64,000 bases of DNA from Marmoricola sp. Leaf446 (GTDB taxonomy: Bacteria > Actinomycetota > Actinomycetes > Propionibacteriales > Nocardioidaceae). Positions 42,184 through 50,173 of the stretch are shown in pieces; position 1 is the first letter of the stretch, and every line of letters begins with the position of its first letter. Location of the stretch: the NCBI RefSeq assembly GCF_001424755.1, contig NZ_LMRF01000005.1:206797-270796 (forward strand). Direction: 5' to 3'. The position numbers and the translations under genes are program-made. The notes beneath the pieces are model-generated. The model did not search any database. It saw only the letters and a program-made list of their open reading frames with translations, and was not told where the DNA came from.

Positions 42184-43170
42184 GTGGAGCCGGTGGGCCG
42201 GGTCGCGCAGCTGTGGCGCCACCCCGTGAAGTCGATGGGCGGCCACCGGGTGCCCGAGGCGACGGTGGGGCGGCGCGGCGTACGCGCCGACCGGTTGTGG
42301 GCCGTCCGCGACCTGGAGACCGACGTGCTCGCGACCGCCCGTCGGCTGCCCGGGCTGCTGACCTGTGAGGCCCGCTTCGACGGCGAGCCACCCGCCGACG
42401 TCGGTCCGGGACGGTCGTGGCCCGTGGTGGTGACCTTCCCCGACGGGGAGGAGCTCGGCAGCGGCGACCCGCGCGTGCACGAACGGCTGGGCGAGCTGCT
42501 CGGGCGGCGGGTCCGGCTCCAGCCGCTGCCGCCGGTGGGCGACCGGCGGGCGCACCGGGCGGGCCTGCAGACCCCCGCGTCCGTACGCCGCGACCTCGGC
42601 CTCGACCGCGACGACCGGCTCCCCTCCCGCCCGGCCGTCCCGCTGCGGACGCTGCTGCGGCTGGCGCGCTACGCCACCCCGCCGGGCAGCCACGTCGACG
42701 TCTTCCCGGTCCACCTGCTGTCCACGACCACCCTCGCCACGCTCGCGGCCGAGGCGCCGGGGTCCGTGGTCGACGTACGCCGCTTCCGGCCCGACGTGGT
42801 GCTCGAGCTGGACCAGACGGCGGTGGCCGGGGCGGCCGACCCCGGCCTGCCCGAGCACGGCTGGTCGGGCGGCACGCTCCGGCTCGGCGGCGCCCGGCTC
42901 GCCGTCGTGACGCCGACGGTGCGGTGCGTCGTACCCACCCGGCCGCAGGCCGGCCTCGACCGCGACCGGGAGGTGATGCGCGCGGTGGCACGGCGCGCCG
43001 ACCGCTTCGCCGGGGCCTACGCCGAGGTGGCCGCCGAGGGGCTGGTGAGGGAGGGCGACGAGGTCCTGCTCGCGCCGGGGCGTCCCCCGGGCGTCGTGCG
43101 CCGCGCCGCCGACCGCGCCCTGGCCGCCGCCCTCCAGCGGGCCGTCCGGCTGGGCGCCCGGACCACCTGA
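42184..43170 (+). CDS. MOSC domain protein (molybdenum-cofactor sulfurase C-terminal type)
   Basis: A 328-residue protein. Residues 1-115 are the MOSC N-terminal beta-barrel domain (GRVAQLWRHPVKSMGGHRVP, ADRLWAVRD). The MOSC domain follows, with DVFPVHLLSTTTLATLA, VDVRRFRPDVVLE and the catalytic cysteine in TPTVRCVVPTRPQAG (about 250-262). MOSC proteins transfer sulfur or reduce N-hydroxylated compounds with the molybdenum cofactor (YcbX/mARC type). The GTG start was chosen because GRVAQLWRHPVKSM must be near the N-terminus. No molybdenum-cofactor genes are nearby. Confidence 0.88.
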   Translation: MEPVGRVAQLWRHPVKSMGGHRVPEATVGRRGVRADRLWAVRDLETDVLATARRLPGLLTCEARFDGEPPADVGPGRSWPVVVTFPDGEELGSGDPRVHERLGELLGRRVRLQPLPPVGDRRAHRAGLQTPASVRRDLGLDRDDRLPSRPAVPLRTLLRLARYATPPGSHVDVFPVHLLSTTTLATLAAEAPGSVVDVRRFRPDVVLELDQTAVAGAADPGLPEHGWSGGTLRLGGARLAVVTPTVRCVVPTRPQAGLDRDREVMRAVARRADRFAGAYAEVAAEGLVREGDEVLLAPGRPPGVVRRAADRALAAALQRAVRLGARTT

Positions 43171-43235
43171 GTCCCACAGCCGATCCACAGCCAGCACCCA
43201 CCCGGGCGCCAGGAACCGGTCGCAGGATCGTCCCC

Positions 43236-44720
43236 GTGACCGCCACCCACCCGCACCCCCCGGCCCGTCGTGCCCCCCGTGACGGGTCGCCGCCGGGTCG
43301 GGTGGCGGCACCCCCGTCGGACCCCGCGGCCCCGCGGCTGCACCCCGCCCGCCCGGCGGCCCACCCCGGCCGCCGGGCGAGGCAGGACGCCGTGGCCCGC
43401 ACGGGCGCCGGGGCCGCGCTGTGGCTCTCGCTGCTGCTGGTGACCTCCTGGTGGGTGGCCGGGCGCGGCGTCCAAGACCTCGGCGGCTGGGCGACCGGGC
43501 TGACCTCGGTCGGCCGGCTCAGCGGGCTGGTCGCCTCCGTGCTCCTGCTCGCCCAGGTGGTGCTGATGGCCCGGCTGCCGGTGCTCGAGCACGCCTTCGG
43601 CCAGGACCGGCTGGCCCGGATCCACCGCGTCGTGGGGTTCTGGTCCTTCGACCTGATGGTGCTGCACGTGGTCACCATCACCTGGGGGTACGCCGGTGGC
43701 GCCCTCCCCGACGTGCCGAGCACCCTGTGGGACCTCGTCACGACCTACCCCGGCATGCTGCTGGCCACCGCGGGTGCCCTCTGCCTGGTCATGGTCGTGG
43801 TGAGCAGCGTGAAGGCGGCCCGGCGGCGCCTGCGCTACGAGTCGTGGCACCTGCTGCACCTCTACGCCTACCTCGGCGTCGGCCTCGCGCTGCCCCACCA
43901 GCTCTGGACCGGCACCGAGCTCACCGGCTCGACCGCGCGCACCGTGTTCTGGTGGACGGCCTGGGGCCTGGCCGCCGCCGCGGTCCTGGGGTGGCGGGTC
44001 GGCCGACCGGTCGCGCTCAACCTGCGCCACCGGCTCCGCGTGGCCGCCGTCGTCGACGAGGGCGAGGGCACCTGGTCGGTCCACGTCGAGGGTCACCACC
44101 TCGACCGGCTCCCCGTCGAGGCCGGCCAGTTCTTCAGCTGGCGGTTCCTGGGCCGCCAGGGCTGGACCCGCGCCAACCCGTACTCGCTCTCCGCCGCCCC
44201 CGACGGCCGCACCCTGCGCATCACCGTCCAGGGCGTCGGCGACGGCAGCACCGCCTCGCGGGCGCTGCGACCCGGCGCCCGGGCGCTGGTCGAGGGGCCG
44301 TTCGGCCGGCTCGGCGAGCGGGCCCGCACCCGGTCCAAGGTCGCCTTCATCGGCGCCGGCGTCGGCATCACCCCGCTGCGCGCCCTGGCCGAGGAGCTCG
44401 CCTACCCGCCCGGCGGAGCGGCGTACGTCGAGCGCTTCACCGGCGCCCCGCTCTTCGCCGCCGAGGTCGACGCCCTGGCCCGCGACCGTGGCCTGCAGGT
44501 GCTGCGGTTGCCCGGCCACCGCCGCGACCCCGGCTCCTGGCTCGGCGACGGCATGGCCCCGCGGGACGACCTCGCCCACCTCCTCCACTGGGTCCCCGAC
44601 ATCGCCGAGCGCGACGTCTACGTCTGTGGGCCCGCCCCCTGGACCGACCTCGTGCGCCGCACCCTCGAGGCCGCCGGCCTCCCCCCTGCCCACCTCCACG
44701 TCGAGACCTTTGCCTGGTGA
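43236..44720 (+). CDS. Ferric-reductase-like transmembrane protein with ferredoxin-reductase domain
   Basis: A 494-residue fusion. A disordered proline-rich head (1-50) is followed by about six membrane segments (60-265) with paired histidines for heme: LARIHRVVGFWSFDLMVLHVV and ESWHLLHLYAYLGV. Residues 285-494 are a ferredoxin-NADP-reductase module: NPYSLSAAPDGRTLRITVQG (FAD), FIGAGVGITPLRALAEEL (NAD(P)H) and a terminal YVCGPAPWTDLVRRTLEAAG. It should carry electrons from cytosolic NAD(P)H across the membrane. The next two genes (exported FMN-binding protein and ApbE) supply an extracytosolic electron acceptor. The frame starts at GTG 43236. Confidence 0.9.
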   Translation: MTATHPHPPARRAPRDGSPPGRVAAPPSDPAAPRLHPARPAAHPGRRARQDAVARTGAGAALWLSLLLVTSWWVAGRGVQDLGGWATGLTSVGRLSGLVASVLLLAQVVLMARLPVLEHAFGQDRLARIHRVVGFWSFDLMVLHVVTITWGYAGGALPDVPSTLWDLVTTYPGMLLATAGALCLVMVVVSSVKAARRRLRYESWHLLHLYAYLGVGLALPHQLWTGTELTGSTARTVFWWTAWGLAAAAVLGWRVGRPVALNLRHRLRVAAVVDEGEGTWSVHVEGHHLDRLPVEAGQFFSWRFLGRQGWTRANPYSLSAAPDGRTLRITVQGVGDGSTASRALRPGARALVEGPFGRLGERARTRSKVAFIGAGVGITPLRALAEELAYPPGGAAYVERFTGAPLFAAEVDALARDRGLQVLRLPGHRRDPGSWLGDGMAPRDDLAHLLHWVPDIAERDVYVCGPAPWTDLVRRTLEAAGLPPAHLHVETFAW

Positions 44721-44724
44721 CCCC

Positions 44725-45198
44725 ATGAGACGCATCTCCGCCTTCGTGCTCAGCACGATCTCCGTCGTCGTCCTGCTGTTCGGCTACAGCACCTCCACGG
44801 CCGGACCGCTCGCGGCCACCACCCCGCCGGCCGCCGAGTCCGGCACCACCGCTGGGTCCACCGGGTCCGCCGGGTCCACCGGGTCCGCCGGGTCCACCTC
44901 GACCTCCGGCGGCACCTCGTCCGGCAGCACCGTCACCGGCCAGGTCGTCTCGACCCGCTGGGGACCGGTCCAGGTCGAGATCACCGTCGCCGACGGCCGG
45001 CTCACCGGCGTCCAGGTGCTGCAGCAGCCGACGGGCAACCCCAAGGACGAGGAGATCAACGCCTACGCGCTGCCGATCCTCACCCAGGAGTCCGTCGACG
45101 CCCAGAGCGCCGACATCGACATGGTCAGCGGGGCGACCGTCACCAGCGAGGGCTACGTCTCCTCGCTGCAGAGCGCGCTCGACCAGGCCGGGCTGTGA
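44725..45198 (+). CDS. Exported FMN-binding domain protein with flavinylation site
   Basis: A 157-residue secreted or membrane-tethered protein. Residues 1-25 are a signal/anchor (MRRISAFVLSTISVVVLLFG). Residues 35-70 are a low-complexity Gly-Ser-Thr linker with a repeated GSTGSA unit encoded by tandem DNA repeats. Residues 72-157 are the FMN-binding domain ending MVSGATVTSEGY, the SGAT sequence in which the threonine receives covalent FMN from ApbE. It lies 4 bp after the ferric-reductase-like gene and overlaps apbE by 4 bp, so the set is one operon. Confidence 0.92.
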   Translation: MRRISAFVLSTISVVVLLFGYSTSTAGPLAATTPPAAESGTTAGSTGSAGSTGSAGSTSTSGGTSSGSTVTGQVVSTRWGPVQVEITVADGRLTGVQVLQQPTGNPKDEEINAYALPILTQESVDAQSADIDMVSGATVTSEGYVSSLQSALDQAGL

Positions 45199-46022
45199 CC
45201 ACCGACCTGCGGGCGCTGCCGTCCCTGCCCGTCATGCCCGTCCACCGCCGGGTCGAGCACGTGATGGGGATGCCCGTCAGCCTGGCGCTGCGCGGCCGCC
45301 ACGCGGTCGACCACGAGGCGGACGCCGCGTGGGCGGAGGTGCTGGCCGCCCTCCGCGACGTCGACCGGGTCTTCAGCACCTACCGTCCCGACTCGGTGGT
45401 CTCCCGGCTCGACCGCGGCGAGCTCGCCCTCGCGGACTGCCCGACCGAGGTCCACGAGGTGCTGGCGCTGGGCGAGCAGGCGCGGCAGGAGTCCCGCGGC
45501 GCCTTCGACGTACGCCGCCCCGGGCCCTCGGGGCGGAGGGTGCTCGACCCCAGCGGGGTCGTCAAGGGATGGGCCGTCGAGCGGGCTGCGCGGGTGCTGG
45601 AGCGGCTGCGGGCCACCGACTCGTGCCTCTCGGCCGGTGGCGACCTCGTCTGCCGCACCGCCCTGCCGGGCTCGCCGGGCTGGCGGATCGGGGTCGAGGA
45701 CCCGGCCGACCCGTCGCGCGTCCTGGCGGTGGTGCCGGTCCGCGACGGCGCGGTCGCGACCTCGGGGCTGGCCCACCGCGGCGACCACGTCGTCGACGCC
45801 CGCAGCGGCGAGGTGCCGCGGGCGCTCGCCTCGGTCACCGTCGTCGCACCCGACCTGACCTGGGCCGACCTCGACGCCACCGCGGCCTTCGCGCTGGGCG
45901 CCGACGGGCCCGCCTGGTTGCGCGCCCGCCCGGGCCGCACCGGCGTCGTGGTCCACGCCGACGGCCGGGCCGAGAGGTTCAGTGGTCCGAGCAGGTCCCC
46001 ACGAGCTCGACGGTGTGGCTGA
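45195..46022 (+). CDS. apbE: FAD:protein FMN transferase
   Basis: A 275-residue ApbE-family enzyme. The N-terminal RVEHVMGMPVSLALRG is the usual start. The FAD-binding segment includes VLDPSGVVKGWAVERAARVL and SCLSAGGDLVCR, and the C-terminal DLDATAAFALGADGPAWL carries the metal-binding aspartate/threonine region. It has no evident signal peptide, which is somewhat unusual for a family that acts outside the membrane. It should attach FMN to the SGAT threonine of the adjacent protein. Its last 44 bp overlap the 3' end of the convergent Fur-family gene. Confidence 0.92.
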   Translation: MTTDLRALPSLPVMPVHRRVEHVMGMPVSLALRGRHAVDHEADAAWAEVLAALRDVDRVFSTYRPDSVVSRLDRGELALADCPTEVHEVLALGEQARQESRGAFDVRRPGPSGRRVLDPSGVVKGWAVERAARVLERLRATDSCLSAGGDLVCRTALPGSPGWRIGVEDPADPSRVLAVVPVRDGAVATSGLAHRGDHVVDARSGEVPRALASVTVVAPDLTWADLDATAAFALGADGPAWLRARPGRTGVVVHADGRAERFSGPSRSPRARRCG

Positions 46023-46386
46023 TGTCGCGGAAGCCGTGCGCCTCGGCCGTCCTGGCCGCCCACGTCTCGACCGCGGGGCCCCGGACCTCCAGCGCCTTGC
46101 CGCAGACGCGGCAGACCAGGTGGTGGTGGTGGCTCCCCGAGCACAGCCGGTAGGTGACCTCGCCGGTCTCGGAGCGCAGCGAGTCGAGCTCGCCGCCCTC
46201 GACCATCGCCTGGAGCGTGCGGTAGACCGTGGCCAGGCCGACGCGCCGGTCGGCACGACGCATCGCCTCGTGCACGTCCTGGGCGCTGCGGAAGTCCTCG
46301 AAGCCCGCCAGCGTCTCGGCGATCGCCGCGCGCTTGGTCGACGTGCGTCCGCGCGGCGGGGGCGTCGGGTCGCTCACGCGGGCCAC
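45979..46386 (-). CDS. Fur-family metal regulator (Zur-like)
   Basis: A 135-residue Fur/Zur protein. The winged helix is in residues 15-80 (SAQDVHEAMRRADRRVGLAT, VYRTLQAMVEGGELDSL). The metal region has SGSHHHHLVCRVCGKALEV, with a CxxC structural zinc pair and a histidine run. A terminal CSDH ends the protein, where many Fur proteins have a second CxxC. Similarity and length fit Zur best. The GTG at 46386 was taken as start; a GTG three codons later is possible. It converges on apbE with a 44-bp overlap and is divergent from the phosphoglucomutase gene. Confidence 0.87.
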   Translation of the reverse strand: MARVSDPTPPPRGRTSTKRAAIAETLAGFEDFRSAQDVHEAMRRADRRVGLATVYRTLQAMVEGGELDSLRSETGEVTYRLCSGSHHHHLVCRVCGKALEVRGPAVETWAARTAEAHGFRDISHTVELVGTCSDH

Positions 46387-46436
46387 CCTAGCCAGGGCGG
46401 AGGGGCCCCGGAGGACGGCACGGCATGGCGCGGAGG

Positions 46437-46461
46437 CACCGGTGGTCTACTCCCACCGGTG
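46437..46461. promoter_or_regulatory. Two CACCGGTG palindromes in the fur-pgmB intergenic region
   Basis: The 8-bp palindrome CACCGGTG occurs at 46437-46444 and 46454-46461, centres 17 bp apart. It lies 54-78 bp upstream of the phosphoglucomutase start and 51-75 bp from the Fur-family start. It could be an operator for either direction; it is short and GC-rich, so chance is possible. Confidence 0.35.
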
Positions 46462-46514
46462 ACCTCGTCCACATCGATGCCACGGCCGACCGGCATCGCC
46501 CCTACGCTTCTCGG

Positions 46515-47282
46515 GTGCTCCATGACTCAACTACCCCGGTCGACTGGTCCGACTACGCCGCCGTGCTGTTCGACCTCGACGGCGTGGTGACCCCGACCGC
46601 CGAGGTGCACATGCGCGCCTGGGCCGAGATGTTCAACGCCTTCCTCTCCGAGGGCGACGCCGGCGGCGGTGACCGGGCGGCGTACACCGACGCGGACTAC
46701 TTCGCCCACGTCGACGGCAAGCCCCGCTTCGACGGGGTCCGTGACTTCCTGTCCTCGCGCGGCATCGAGCTGCCCGAGGGCGAGGACGACGACCCGGCCG
46801 ACCGCGAGACGGTCAAGGGCCTGGGCAACCGCAAGAACGACGCCTTCAACGCGGTGCTCGCGCGCGACGGCGTCGAGGGCTACCCCGGCTCGGTGCGCCT
46901 GCTCGACCACCTGCGCTCGCTCGGCCTGCCGCTGGCCGTGGTCTCCTCCTCGGCCAACGCCCCGGCCGTGCTCGAGACCGCCGGCCTGCGCGACCGCTTC
47001 GCCGAGGTCGTCGACGGCGCCGTGGCCAAGGCCGAGGGCCTGCCCGGCAAGCCCGCGCCCGACACCTTCGTCCGCGCCGCCGAGCTCCTCGGCACCGACG
47101 CCGCGCACTCCGTCGTGCTCGAGGACGCCGTCTCCGGCGTCCGCGCGGGGGCGGCCGGCGACTTCGCGCTCGTCATCGGCGTCGACCGCGGCGCCGGCGT
47201 GCAGACCCTCACCGACGCCGGGGCACACCTCGTGGTCGCCGACCTCGACGAGCTGGTGCCGACCACGCAGGACGCGCCGTGA
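46515..47282 (+). CDS. Beta-phosphoglucomutase family HAD enzyme
   Basis: A 255-residue HAD enzyme of the PgmB group. AVLFDLDGVVTPTAEVHMRAW holds the nucleophile and acid/base aspartates. The extended cap (FNAFLSEGDAGGGDRAAYTD to KPRFDGVRDFLSSRG) and GLGNRKNDAFNAVL match actinobacterial beta-phosphoglucomutase family proteins. AVVSSSANAPAVL and PGKPAPDTF, VLEDAVSGVRAGAAG complete the motifs. It should convert beta-glucose 1-phosphate to glucose 6-phosphate. The GTG start at 46515 was chosen for family length. It overlaps the GH65 gene by 4 bp, a classic functional pairing. Confidence 0.9.
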   Translation: MLHDSTTPVDWSDYAAVLFDLDGVVTPTAEVHMRAWAEMFNAFLSEGDAGGGDRAAYTDADYFAHVDGKPRFDGVRDFLSSRGIELPEGEDDDPADRETVKGLGNRKNDAFNAVLARDGVEGYPGSVRLLDHLRSLGLPLAVVSSSANAPAVLETAGLRDRFAEVVDGAVAKAEGLPGKPAPDTFVRAAELLGTDAAHSVVLEDAVSGVRAGAAGDFALVIGVDRGAGVQTLTDAGAHLVVADLDELVPTTQDAP

Positions 47283-49846
47283 ACCGCCGCCAGAAGGTCG
47301 CCCACCCGATGGACCGCGGCCGCTTCCCGGCCGACCCGTGGCGGCTCGTGGAGACCACCCACCGCTACGAGGACCTCGGCACCACCGAGACCCTGTTCGC
47401 GGTCGGCAACGGCTACCTCGGCATGCGCGGCAACCCCGAGGAGGGCCGCGACGCCGTGGCCCACGGCACCTTCGTCAACGGCTTCCACGAGACCTGGCCG
47501 ATCCGTCACGCCGAGGCCGCCTTCGGCTTCGCGCGCACCGGGCAGACGATCGTCAACGTCCCCGACGCCAAGCTGATGAAGCTCTACGTCGACGACGAGC
47601 CCCTCATCCTCGGCACCGCCGACCTCGAGCACTACGAGCGCAGCCTCGACTTCCGCGACGGCATCCTGCGGCGCAGCCTGGTCTGGCGCACCCCCTCGGG
47701 CAAGCGGGTCCTGGTCGAGTCGACCCGGATGGTCTCCATGACCCAGCGCCACCTCGCCGTGATGACGCTCGAGGTCACCATGCTCACCGGCGACGCCCCG
47801 ATCGTGATCTCCTCGCAGCTGCTCAACCGTCAGGACGGGCAGGACGAGTACCACACGCCGTACGAGGCGATGGGCGAGGGCACGGACCCCCGCAAGGCCG
47901 CCGCCTTCGACCAGCGGGTGCTGCTGCCGCGGATGCACTACGCGACCGAGGACCGGATGATGCTGGGCTACCAGTGCGCCCGGTCGCAGATGACCATCGC
48001 CGTCGCCGCCGACCACCAGCTGCAGACCGAGAACGAGCACGAGGTGCTGGTCCGCGGCAGCGAGGACCTCGGCAAGACGGTCTTCCGCGTCGAGGCCCGC
48101 GAGGGCCGGTCGATCCGGCTGGAGAAGGTCGTGAGCTACCACACCTCGCGCGGCGTGCCCGTGCGCGAGCTCTCCGACCGGTGCGACCGCACCCTCGACC
48201 GCGCGCTGCGCCACTCGGTGGCGCACTACGAGGAGGAGCAGCGCGGCTGGTACGACCGCTTCTGGGCCACCAGCGACGTCGAGCTCGACGGCGACGCCGA
48301 GCTGCAGCAGGGCGTGCGCTTCAACCTGTTCACCCTCGCGCAGGCCAGCGCCCGCGCCGACCGCCAGGGCGTGCCGGCCAAGGGCGTCACCGGCTCGGGC
48401 TACGAGGGCCACTACTTCTGGGACACCGAGATCTACGTGGTCCCGTTCCTGTCGTTCACCCAGCCCCACGTCGCGCGCAACCTGCTCCACTTCCGCAACC
48501 GGATGCTCCCGGCCGCACGGCAGCGCGCCCGCGAGATGGCGCAGAGCGGGGCGCTGTTCCCGTGGCGCACCATCAACGGCGAGGAGGCCTCGGCCTACTA
48601 CGCGGCCGGCAGCGCCCAGATGCACATCGACGCCGACATCGCCTACGCGCTGATGCAGTACGTCGGCGCCACCAACGACGTCGGCTTCCTCGTCCGCGAC
48701 GGCGTCGACCTGCTCGTCGAGACCGCCCGGATGTGGTCCGAGCTGGGGTTCTGGCGCACCAACGGCAAGCCCAGCTTCCACATCCACGGCGTCACCGGGC
48801 CCGACGAGTACACCACCGTGGTGAACAACAACCTGTTCACCAACGTGATGGCCCGCTACAACCTCGAGAAGGCCGCGCTGGTCGTCGAGCGGATCGCCGA
48901 GCACTACCCGATCGACCACCAGAAGCTGGTGCACCGGCTCGGCCTCGGCGCCGACGAGGTCGAGACCTGGAAGCGCTGCGCCGAGGGGATGGCCATCCCC
49001 TTCGACGAGGGCCTGGGCATCCACCCGCAGGACGACTTCTTCCTCGACCGCGAGGTGTGGGACCTCTCCCGCACGCCGATGGAGAACCGGCCGCTGATGC
49101 TGCACTACCACCCGCTGGTGATCTACCGGTTCCAGGTGCTCAAGCAGGCCGACGTGGTGCTGGCGATGTTCTTGCACGGCGACCGGTTCACCGACGAGCA
49201 GAAGCGCGCCAACTTCGAGTACTACGACCCGATCACCACCGGCGACTCCACCCTGTCGGCGGTCGTGCAGTCGATCATGGCGGCCGAGGTCGGCTACCAC
49301 GAGGTCGCGATGGACTACTTCCGCCAGGCGGTCTACGTCGACCTCGGCGACCTGCACGAGAACACCGTCGACGGCATCCACGTCGCCTCGGCCGGTGGCG
49401 TGTGGAGCGCGATCGTCTTCGGCTTCGCCGGCATGGGCGACCGGGAGGGCCGGCTGAGCTTCGACCCGCGCCTGCCCGCGGGCTGGGACGCGCTGCGCTT
49501 CCCGCTCGCGTGGCGCGGCTCCCAGCTGCGCGTGGAGATCACCCAGGACTCGCTCGCGGTCACCTGCGTGTCCATGGGCGAGGAGAAGGTGCACGTGCGC
49601 GTCGGCGGCGAGCTGCACAAGGTCTGTGTCGAGGAGCCGCTCGTGGTGGCCCTCGCCGGCCAGGGCCCGCGCATCGACGGCCTGCTCGGCGACAAGCCCC
49701 AGGTCGGCGGCACCCGCGCCGACGGCACCAAGATCACCGCGGGCGTGCCCGAGCCGATGATGTTCGTCGAGGACGTCGCCCCCGAGATGGACAGCCCGAT
49801 CGAGCTGCTCGTCGGCGACGGCGACAACGCCTTCGGCCGCGGCTGA
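47279..49846 (+). CDS. GH65 family disaccharide phosphorylase (trehalose/kojibiose/maltose type)
   Basis: An 855-residue glycoside hydrolase family 65 enzyme. Residues 15-290 are the N-terminal beta-sandwich (FAVGNGYLGMRGNPEEG). The (alpha/alpha)6 barrel holds the substrate stretch GVTGSGYEGHYFWDTEI and the catalytic glutamate in HGVTGPDEYTTVVNNNLFTN. LHYHPLVIYRFQVLKQADVV is a late family block. A phosphate-binding serine pair is expected near GDSTLSAVVQS. Phosphorolysis of an alpha-glucoside would yield beta-glucose 1-phosphate, which the upstream beta-phosphoglucomutase uses. Which disaccharide is cleaved cannot be told by eye. A strong hairpin follows the stop. Confidence 0.93.
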   Translation: MNRRQKVAHPMDRGRFPADPWRLVETTHRYEDLGTTETLFAVGNGYLGMRGNPEEGRDAVAHGTFVNGFHETWPIRHAEAAFGFARTGQTIVNVPDAKLMKLYVDDEPLILGTADLEHYERSLDFRDGILRRSLVWRTPSGKRVLVESTRMVSMTQRHLAVMTLEVTMLTGDAPIVISSQLLNRQDGQDEYHTPYEAMGEGTDPRKAAAFDQRVLLPRMHYATEDRMMLGYQCARSQMTIAVAADHQLQTENEHEVLVRGSEDLGKTVFRVEAREGRSIRLEKVVSYHTSRGVPVRELSDRCDRTLDRALRHSVAHYEEEQRGWYDRFWATSDVELDGDAELQQGVRFNLFTLAQASARADRQGVPAKGVTGSGYEGHYFWDTEIYVVPFLSFTQPHVARNLLHFRNRMLPAARQRAREMAQSGALFPWRTINGEEASAYYAAGSAQMHIDADIAYALMQYVGATNDVGFLVRDGVDLLVETARMWSELGFWRTNGKPSFHIHGVTGPDEYTTVVNNNLFTNVMARYNLEKAALVVERIAEHYPIDHQKLVHRLGLGADEVETWKRCAEGMAIPFDEGLGIHPQDDFFLDREVWDLSRTPMENRPLMLHYHPLVIYRFQVLKQADVVLAMFLHGDRFTDEQKRANFEYYDPITTGDSTLSAVVQSIMAAEVGYHEVAMDYFRQAVYVDLGDLHENTVDGIHVASAGGVWSAIVFGFAGMGDREGRLSFDPRLPAGWDALRFPLAWRGSQLRVEITQDSLAVTCVSMGEEKVHVRVGGELHKVCVEEPLVVALAGQGPRIDGLLGDKPQVGGTRADGTKITAGVPEPMMFVEDVAPEMDSPIELLVGDGDNAFGRG

Positions 49847-49886
49847 CGTCCGAGGCCCGGGGCCTCCTGCTGGTCGGGGGGTCGGA

Positions 49887-49927
49887 TGGCGCCCCGCCGG
49901 CGTCGTGGACGACGCGGCGGGGCGCCA
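49887..49927 (+). terminator. Strong hairpin terminator after the GH65 gene
   Basis: A stem of 19 pairs with one bulged G: left arm 49887-49906, right arm 49909-49927, outer 12 bp TGGCGCCCCGCC perfectly paired. It begins 41 bp after the stop codon. There is no T tract, as is usual in high-GC actinobacteria. The rest of the 327-bp gap to the next gene holds only this and the following hairpin. Confidence 0.75.
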
Positions 49928-50130
49928 CCCTCGGCACCACCGTGGCTCGCTGCTTGACCAACGTGAGATGCCGCGGACGATCACCTCGGGCCTGGGCTGC
50001 GCACCCGAGGTGGCATCCGCTCCTCACGTACCCAGCGCGCGTGGTCTGACCCTCGCCCCCCCGCCCGACCGGTGGGACGGCCCCGCCACAGGTGCCCCGC
50101 CGGCCTGCCGCGGGAGCGGCTCCTGTGACG

Positions 50131-50166
50131 CTACGGAGACCGTGGCACGTGCCACCCTCTCCGTAG
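50131..50166 (-). terminator. Hairpin terminator after the CynX-type MFS gene
   Basis: CTACGGAGA (50131-50139) pairs with TCTCCGTAG (50158-50166), enclosing a perfect 14-bp palindrome GTGGCACGTGCCAC (50142-50155) with C-C mismatches between. It lies 8 bp downstream of the minus-strand stop and faces the GH65 terminator, isolating the two convergent units. Confidence 0.75.
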
Positions 50167-50173
50167 TCCTCGC

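Noticed and set aside
46669-50049. Long frames of more than 1000 codons overlapping the GH65 gene on either strand
   Set aside because: The GH65 frame has complete family motifs, while the others are low-complexity; they are shadows.
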